From contig CAVYIF010000010.1 in the NCBI GenBank assembly GCA_963768585.1, positions 62,001-126,000 on the forward strand: a DNA stretch of 64,000 nt, read 5' to 3'. The number at the start of each line of letters is the position of its first letter. Within the stretch, counting starts at the first letter, position 1. Below, one piece after another: positions 59,401-64,000 of the stretch. Under the pieces are notes generated by a model, which saw nothing but the letters and a program-made list of their open reading frames with translations, was not told the DNA's origin and made no database searches. Position numbers and translations under genes: made by a program. Origin of the DNA: CAVUNY01 sp963768585. Its GTDB lineage: Bacteria; Chloroflexota; Anaerolineae; Anaerolineales; Anaerolineaceae.

Positions 59401-60111
59401 CTACTCTAATTTTCCGGTCTGGATGGCATTCTTTACTTCGGCGATTGCCCGGGTTATATGAATTTCTCGCGGACAGGCCTCCGTGCAGTTAAATGCCGTG
59501 CGGCAGCGCCAGACCCCAAACTGCTCATTGAGCCTGGCCAAACGTTCCGCGGCGCCCTGATCGCGACTGTCAAAAATGAAGCGGTGGGCATTTACGATTG
59601 CTGCCGGACCTACATAATTCCCATTCGCCCAGAAGGACGGGCAGGATGTTGTACAGGCTGCGCATAAAATACATTTAGTGGTGTCGTCGAATCGTTCGCG
59701 CTCTTCTGGAGATTGCAAGCGCTCCTTGCCATCCGCAGGCAAAGGATCGTTGTTAACCAAAAATGGCTGAACTTTATAGTAATTTTCAAAGAAATGATCC
59801 ATATCCACAATCAGATCTTTGATTACCCTCAGCCCAAGCAAGGGTTCAACAGTAATGGTGGAAGTCCCTAAATCGCGGACCAGCACTTTGCAAGCCAGAT
59901 AATTTCGGCCGTTAATCCGCATGGCATCCGAACCACAGACACCATGGGCGCACGAGCGGCGAAAAGCCAAAGAACCATCGATAAACCCGCGCACATGTTC
60001 GAGAAGGTCTAAGACCCGTTCGGTTGGTTCGACATCAAAGGTAAAAGAATCGTAGTGCGGGCTTGTATCTTTTTCTGGATGGAAGCGGTAGATTTTTAGG
60101 ATAATATTCAT
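59401..60111 (-). CDS. sdhB: Succinate dehydrogenase iron-sulfur subunit
   Basis: Carries electrons from FAD to quinone through three clusters. The 236 residues have the 2Fe-2S ferredoxin part (RRSCAHGVCGSDAMRINGR, CKVLVRD) and the 4Fe-4S/3Fe-4S part (CILCAACTTSCPSFW; CRTAFNCTEACPREI). It is last in the sdhC-sdhD-sdhA-sdhB order. Confidence 0.94.
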   Translation of the reverse strand: MNIILKIYRFHPEKDTSPHYDSFTFDVEPTERVLDLLEHVRGFIDGSLAFRRSCAHGVCGSDAMRINGRNYLACKVLVRDLGTSTITVEPLLGLRVIKDLIVDMDHFFENYYKVQPFLVNNDPLPADGKERLQSPEERERFDDTTKCILCAACTTSCPSFWANGNYVGPAAIVNAHRFIFDSRDQGAAERLARLNEQFGVWRCRTAFNCTEACPREIHITRAIAEVKNAIQTGKLE

Positions 60112-60128
60112 AGGGCACCTTTAGTGGC

Positions 60129-61922
60129 TTAATATATCCTTTCTTTAGGTTGATACTTGGTGACAACCACTGGTTTGTATTCCAGCCTCACCTGTGCATC
60201 ATCCCACCATGCCAGGGTATGCTTAAGCCAGTTCTTATCATCCCGGTTCGGATAATCCTCACGGGCATGCGCACCGCGGCTTTCGGTACGCGCCTGGGCA
60301 GAAATAGCTGTGACCAGCGCCAGGTCCATCAGGTTGCTGATTTCCCAGGCATTGATTAACTCGGTATTGAATATTTTTCCGGTGTCGGAAACTTTAACAT
60401 GCTTGAAGCGCTCGCGCAGTTCTTTGACCATTTCCACAGCTTTCGCCAGACCCTCAGCGGTGCGGAAAACACCTACGTCGTCAAACATGCCAGCTTTAAG
60501 TTCCTTGGCCAGTTCGGCCAGATTTTCGGTACCATCGCCGTGGGTCAGCGCATCAATCTGCTGCTGGGTAAAGCCCAGGGCATCATCTGGCAATGCGGGC
60601 AGGTCCGAACCGTTCGCATATTCCGCGGCAGTGATACCGGCATGCTTGCCAAACACAACCAGATCCACCAATGAATTCGTGCCCAACCGGTTGGCACCGT
60701 GGATAGAGACACAGGCACATTCTCCCGCGGCAAACAAACCGGGGACAAGCGTGCCTTTATCGTCGACAACCACCTGACCGAGTTTATCGGTCGGGATACC
60801 GCCCATCGCATAGTGAGCAGTAGGTTGAACCGGCATCATCTCGGTAATCGGATCAATCCCCAGATATGTTTTACAGAAATCGGCAATATCCGGGATCTTG
60901 CTCAACAGTTCCTCACCAGTGATGGTGTAAGGAGACCCATCCGGACGGGTGCGACCGTCGAGCTTGGCAAATTTATTGATCGTTTCGGGCCGCGCGTCAA
61001 GGTACAAGAAGCGTTTTCCATCGATACCGTGTCCATCGCGCATTTCCAGGTACATCGCCCGGCTGACCACATCGCGTGACGCCAGATCCTTGACGGTGGG
61101 TGCGTAGCGCTCCATGAAGCGTTCGCCCTCGCTATTGATCAAAACGCCACCCTCGCCGCGCACGGCCTCAGTAATCAAGATTCCCAGTCGATAAATCCCA
61201 GTGGGATGGAACTGGAAAAACTCCATATCTTCCAGGGGAATGCCGCGCCGCAGGCAAATCGCCGCCCCATCACCAGTATAGGCGTAGGCATTCGAAGTGA
61301 TTTCCCATACCCGACCGTGCCCACCTGTGGCAAAAATGACGGCCTTGGCGCGGAAGATGTGCAGCTCGCCGGTGGCCATTTCGACTGCGGTCACCCCGGC
61401 TACCTTGCCATCATTCATCAAAAGGTCAATCACCTCATATTCATTGAAAAAATTGATCCCGTTCTTGACACACTGCTGGAAAAGAGTTTGCAAAATCATA
61501 TGACCGGTGCGGTCAGCAGCATAACAGGAACGCCGAACCGGCTTTCCGGTCTCGTTATTGGTATGTCCGCCAAACGGGCGTTGGGCAATCCGTCCTTCAG
61601 GAGTGCGTGAGAAAGGCAGGCCCATATGCTCCAGGTCGTAGACCGCCTGGACGGCTTCATCACACATAAACTCAATCGCATCCTGGTCCCCCAGGTAATC
61701 GGAGCCTTTAACCGAGTCGTAGGTATGCCATTCGGCATGATCCTCTTCCAGATTTCCCAACGCCGCACCAATCCCGCCCTGGGCAGCGCCGGTGTGAGAA
61801 CGCGAGGGATATAACTTGCTTATCACGGCCGTTTTTGAGCGCTTTGAGGCTTCCATAGCGGCCATCAAACCTGCGCCGCCGCCGCCAACAATAATCACAT
61901 CAAAGGTATGAGTCTCGGGCAT
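60129..61922 (-). CDS. sdhA: Succinate dehydrogenase flavoprotein subunit
   Basis: Oxidises succinate to fumarate. The 597-residue protein begins with the FAD motif VIIVGGGGAGLMAAMEASK; SRSHTGAAQGGIGAALGN contains His43 that carries FAD covalently; RSCYAADRTGHMILQTL and the substrate site PTAHYAMGGI are present. Ends with the capping C-terminal domain. Directly follows sdhD. Confidence 0.95.
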   Translation of the reverse strand: MPETHTFDVIIVGGGGAGLMAAMEASKRSKTAVISKLYPSRSHTGAAQGGIGAALGNLEEDHAEWHTYDSVKGSDYLGDQDAIEFMCDEAVQAVYDLEHMGLPFSRTPEGRIAQRPFGGHTNNETGKPVRRSCYAADRTGHMILQTLFQQCVKNGINFFNEYEVIDLLMNDGKVAGVTAVEMATGELHIFRAKAVIFATGGHGRVWEITSNAYAYTGDGAAICLRRGIPLEDMEFFQFHPTGIYRLGILITEAVRGEGGVLINSEGERFMERYAPTVKDLASRDVVSRAMYLEMRDGHGIDGKRFLYLDARPETINKFAKLDGRTRPDGSPYTITGEELLSKIPDIADFCKTYLGIDPITEMMPVQPTAHYAMGGIPTDKLGQVVVDDKGTLVPGLFAAGECACVSIHGANRLGTNSLVDLVVFGKHAGITAAEYANGSDLPALPDDALGFTQQQIDALTHGDGTENLAELAKELKAGMFDDVGVFRTAEGLAKAVEMVKELRERFKHVKVSDTGKIFNTELINAWEISNLMDLALVTAISAQARTESRGAHAREDYPNRDDKNWLKHTLAWWDDAQVRLEYKPVVVTKYQPKERIY

Positions 61923-61932
61923 GGTTTCTCCA

Positions 61933-62328
61933 TTACTTTAGCGGAAACGGGGTATTGACCCCGCCAACAATTGCGATAAACCCAAACAGGGTTATTGCGA
62001 GCCAAAAGATGACCAGCAAGATCACCAGGGTACGCCGGGTAGTCGGGCTGTAGATGAAATCAAACAGCACCTGACGCAGCCCATTCACGCCATGAGCAAA
62101 GGCAAAAGCCAGCAGCAAAACATCATACACGCGCCACACGAGACTGGCCCAGCGAAAAGCTACGTAGTCCAAATTCATGCGGTGCACGCCAACGATGACG
62201 TCCTGAAGAAGAACGTGACCCCAAACCAGGGGAATGAGCAGCAAGGCGCTGATGCGCATCCATTTCCACGAAACTGACTCCAGGTTTTGGGGGACCTTAA
62301 CTATACGGTGGGGAGTTGTGGTTGCCAT
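61933..62328 (-). CDS. sdhD: Succinate dehydrogenase membrane anchor subunit (SdhD-like)
   Basis: A 131-residue three-helix membrane protein. FAHGVNGLRQVLFDFIYSP is the quinone/haem-contact segment typical of SdhC/D; the middle helix contains the His in VWGHVLLQDVIVGVH. Paired with sdhC; the two HGVNGLR segments are alike. Confidence 0.85.
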   Translation of the reverse strand: MATTTPHRIVKVPQNLESVSWKWMRISALLLIPLVWGHVLLQDVIVGVHRMNLDYVAFRWASLVWRVYDVLLLAFAFAHGVNGLRQVLFDFIYSPTTRRTLVILLVIFWLAITLFGFIAIVGGVNTPFPLK

Positions 62329-62337
62329 ATCCGCCTC

Positions 62338-62754
62338 CTAATGGAACAGCCCATAATTGTTATACAGCAGGTTGTACAACATAATACCTGCTGCTGGCAC
62401 CCACAACACCAGGCTGATGATGATCGTCCATAATGTGGACTTACGCTGGGTGGGTATGGTCCAGTTCTTGGGGGCGAACATGTCAAAATATGCCACCCTC
62501 AACCCGTTCACGCCGTGAAATAAGACGCAAAACACCAGGGCGACCTCGCCCAGGCCAAATATAGTACTCTGGTAAACGGTGAGTACTTCCTGGTATACCA
62601 ACGGTGCAAAATATACCAGGGCGGTATCGATGATATGGATTGTCAGGAAGAGCCCGGTTCCTAATCCAGTGATCCGGTGTAAAAGGAAGCTCCAGTGCCC
62701 TTCACGGCCGCGATAATTCACATAGCCGTTCAGGGTTGTTTTTATCGCTGACAT
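62338..62754 (-). CDS. sdhC: Succinate dehydrogenase cytochrome b subunit
   Basis: A 138-residue three-helix anchor. GHWSFLLHRITGLGTGLFL has the haem-b His, followed by IHIIDTALVYF and LFHGVNGLRVAYFDMF. The ATG at 62754 has GGAGG 5 nt upstream; the ORF extends to 62766 without a better site. First gene of the operon. Confidence 0.88.
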   Translation of the reverse strand: MSAIKTTLNGYVNYRGREGHWSFLLHRITGLGTGLFLTIHIIDTALVYFAPLVYQEVLTVYQSTIFGLGEVALVFCVLFHGVNGLRVAYFDMFAPKNWTIPTQRKSTLWTIIISLVLWVPAAGIMLYNLLYNNYGLFH

Positions 62755-62786
62755 ATACACCTCCAAATGTGATATGGGACAACCTT

Positions 62787-62833
62787 ATTGTAGCATTATT
62801 TTAAATAGTGATATAGTCCGAAATATCTGATTT
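62787..62833 (-). promoter_or_regulatory. sdh promoter with upstream 12-mer
   Basis: On the minus strand an extended -10 TGCTACAAT (62795-62787) with a weak -35 (TATATC). Upstream, AATATCTGATTT (62822-62833, plus strand) is identical to a stretch at 31429-31440 before the Rrf2 gene. Confidence 0.5.
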
Positions 62834-62936
62834 AGTAAATTCATTGCAGGAAAGTGGTAAACAGGTAAAATAATAGAGATATATCGGCATTCATTTTGGA
62901 CGGGTGGAAGAATCCCCCCTTCTCTGGAGGAAACCC

Positions 62937-63371
62937 ATGGAAAAAAAATATACTGTACTGAGGGTCATTGCGACCCTTTACAAAATTGCCGGGGTGCTGA
63001 TTGCCCTGGGAACCGTTTTATTTGTGATCCTGGAAATTGTGGGGGCAGCCGCCAGCAACCAGATCATGCGCGAGTTTGGTTTTGGTGGTGGTCCGGTTGT
63101 GGCCTTCTTGAGCGTCATCGCCACCTTCCTTGGCGGTGGGCTGTCGGCCCTGGGAATTTATGCCATCGGTGAAGCGCTCTACCTGCTGATCGGCCTGGAG
63201 GAAAATACGCGTTTTACCGCAATTCTGCTGCGCGACCGTTTCTACCCCCAACCTCAATCTGCCCCACTCCCACCCCAACCGCCGATGATGCCTCCTCAGC
63301 AGCCCATGACGCCCCCTCAACAACCCAATAATCAGCCGCCGGAATCACCGCAGCCATATAATCCTACTTAA
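62937..63371 (+). CDS. Small membrane protein with proline/glutamine-rich tail
   Basis: A 144-residue protein with two membrane helices (about 10-35 and 48-75) and a Pro/Gln-rich C-terminal tail (PQPQSAPLPPQPPMMPPQQP and on). GGAGG lies upstream of the ATG at 62937. Function unknown; the tail may be cytoplasmic or extracellular. Confidence 0.65.
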   Translation: MEKKYTVLRVIATLYKIAGVLIALGTVLFVILEIVGAAASNQIMREFGFGGGPVVAFLSVIATFLGGGLSALGIYAIGEALYLLIGLEENTRFTAILLRDRFYPQPQSAPLPPQPPMMPPQQPMTPPQQPNNQPPESPQPYNPT

Positions 63372-63401
63372 TTCAACCAACGGGTTAACATTCAGAAGGT
63401 T

Positions 63402-63447
63402 GTAGAGACAAGGCGACTTGGTGTTGCCTTATCTCTACATTTTTTTA
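63402..63447 (+). terminator. Terminator after the small membrane protein gene
   Basis: GTAGAGA, one mismatch, AAGGC, an 11-nt loop and the complement (63426-63438), followed by an ATTTTTTTA run. Confidence 0.85.
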
Positions 63448-63533
63448 TCACATGCGCTGGAAATTAGGATCGTGACCGGCCGATTTGGGCAGGATATATC
63501 AGCAAAATTTTCACTTTGAAGGCACTATTTTTG

Positions 63534-63562
63534 TTGACAACCAAAAAGGCATGTGCTACAGT
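63534..63562 (+). promoter_or_regulatory. Strong promoter-like sequence
   Basis: TTGACA (63534-63539), 17-bp spacer, TACAGT (63557-63562), with TGTGC before the -10 (TGTGCTACAGT). No known gene starts within 400 bp downstream. Confidence 0.6.
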
Positions 63563-63749
63563 GTTGCTATTATGTTGCGGTTTTTAGGATTGCCATAAGG
63601 ATACAGAAATACTCGAAAACAACTTTTTATTTCCTTATTTTTATGTGTCAATACTTTCCTTGCATTCAGCACTTAAATTTCCAACTTGTTCATTTTCCAT
63701 AAATAACATTTTATCAAATATGAATCCTCTAAACAAGAAGGTGATGCTC

Positions 63750-63783
63750 AAATCTAGTTGACCAATAAATCTAGTTGACCAAT
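63750..63783 (+). repeat. Tandem 17-bp repeat
   Basis: AAATCTAGTTGACCAAT occurs twice in exact tandem (63750-63766, 63767-63783), directly before a small ATG frame. Confidence 0.8.
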
Positions 63784-63785
63784 AT

Positions 63786-63890
63786 ATGAAAGATGTCGAC
63801 CTGAAGGTAGCTTTTCAAGACTACCGAGAATTATTGGTCAGACTAATCGAACTCCTGAGAGTTTCTAGCAGAGAAAGCAAATCACGGTGA
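63786..63890 (+). CDS. Possible 34-residue peptide
   Basis: ATG at 63786, TGA at 63888; starts MKDVDLKVAFQDYRELLVRL, mostly helical, basic end. No ribosome site; it follows the tandem repeat by 2 bp. It could be coincidental. Confidence 0.2.
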   Translation: MKDVDLKVAFQDYRELLVRLIELLRVSSRESKSR

Positions 63891-64000
63891 AATAGAATCC
63901 ATTTTCGTCCGATAGATTAACAATCTTAATAAATGTCACTATGGTCTGTAATAAACTTTTAATTTCTGTTATAAACTCCATGGGAATTCACTCAAATTAT

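Larger units (their letters stand above)
63448..64000. other. AT-rich tail with promoter and tandem repeat, no supported gene
   Basis: After the terminator the base composition becomes more AT-rich. A strong promoter-like sequence and a 17-bp tandem repeat lie here. Only a tiny frame at 63786-63890 is seen; no recognisable gene. It may be the upstream region of a gene beyond the window. Confidence 0.4.

Noticed and set aside
31350..63942. 14-mer ATAAATGTCACTAT near 31350 and 63929
   Set aside because: A few exact 14-mer repeats are expected by chance in 64 kb, more so in AT-rich DNA. There is no surrounding similarity.
1..64000. CRISPR arrays, insertion sequences, prophage, toxin-antitoxin or defence systems
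   Set aside because: No regularly spaced repeats, transposase, integrase, phage structural or restriction genes could be recognised on either strand.

Overview
The window reads as one contiguous bacterial chromosome segment with conserved housekeeping content. There is no CRISPR array, insertion sequence, tRNA or rRNA that I can recognise. Several traits point to Chloroflexota, probably an Anaerolineae-like lineage: a lipoprotein with an NBR1-type Ig-like domain, surface proteins with Thr/Pro-rich linkers, a MoeA fused to a periplasmic-binding-like domain, a tandem ThyX, a ctaA-ctaB fusion and a gyrB/nusA/infB layout without rimP. This taxonomic placement is inference from gene content, not a phylogeny.

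Layout. 1-2.5 kb: AI-2E-type membrane protein and an Ig-like lipoprotein. 2.6-9.1 kb: formate dehydrogenase locus (fdhD, mobA, a three-gene NAD-linked enzyme with a Cys active site) and a small protein. 9.36-16.4 kb: a complete histidine operon (hisG, hisD, hisC-hisB fusion, hisH, hisA, hisF, hisI, hisE). It is preceded by a readable his leader peptide with antiterminator and terminator. 16.7-19.2 kb: glycosyltransferase-like protein, thpR, rsfS. 19.2-27.1 kb: eight-gene caa3-type cytochrome oxidase operon on the minus strand, ending at a 42-bp perfect palindrome. 27.3-29.8 kb: NarL-type two-component system. 29.9-32.6 kb: Nudix protein, lipoprotein cytochrome c, divergent Fe-S-type Rrf2 regulator, peroxiredoxin. 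32.7-38.6 kb: minus-strand operon of proline dehydrogenase, SDR, UbiA-like protein and two moeA genes. 38.9-49.9 kb: large surface protein, MBL hydrolase, plsY, JAMM peptidase, two unknown membrane proteins, gyrB, lipoprotein, Ldh-type dehydrogenase. 50-59 kb: nusA-ylxR-infB-rbfA-nrnA-truB-ribF-thyX. 59.4-62.8 kb: sdhCDAB. 62.9 kb to the end: a small membrane protein and an AT-rich tail with a promoter-like sequence and a tandem repeat.

How it fits together: the organism should respire oxygen with a caa3 oxidase fed by succinate dehydrogenase and c-type cytochrome, oxidise formate with a molybdenum or tungsten enzyme whose cofactor genes are in the same window, and make its own histidine under attenuation control.

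Most notable: (i) a classical-looking his attenuator whose leader peptide appears to be translated from a leaderless mRNA; (ii) CoxB fused to an N-terminal pseudo-receiver domain, beside a NarL-type two-component system; (iii) about eight genes whose -10 box lies 6-9 nt before a start codon with no Shine-Dalgarno, suggesting common leaderless transcription; (iv) a palindromic candidate Rrf2 operator whose half matches a 12-mer upstream of sdhC; (v) five single-base frameshifts in four otherwise intact-looking genes, which may be assembly errors and should be checked before anything is called a pseudogene.
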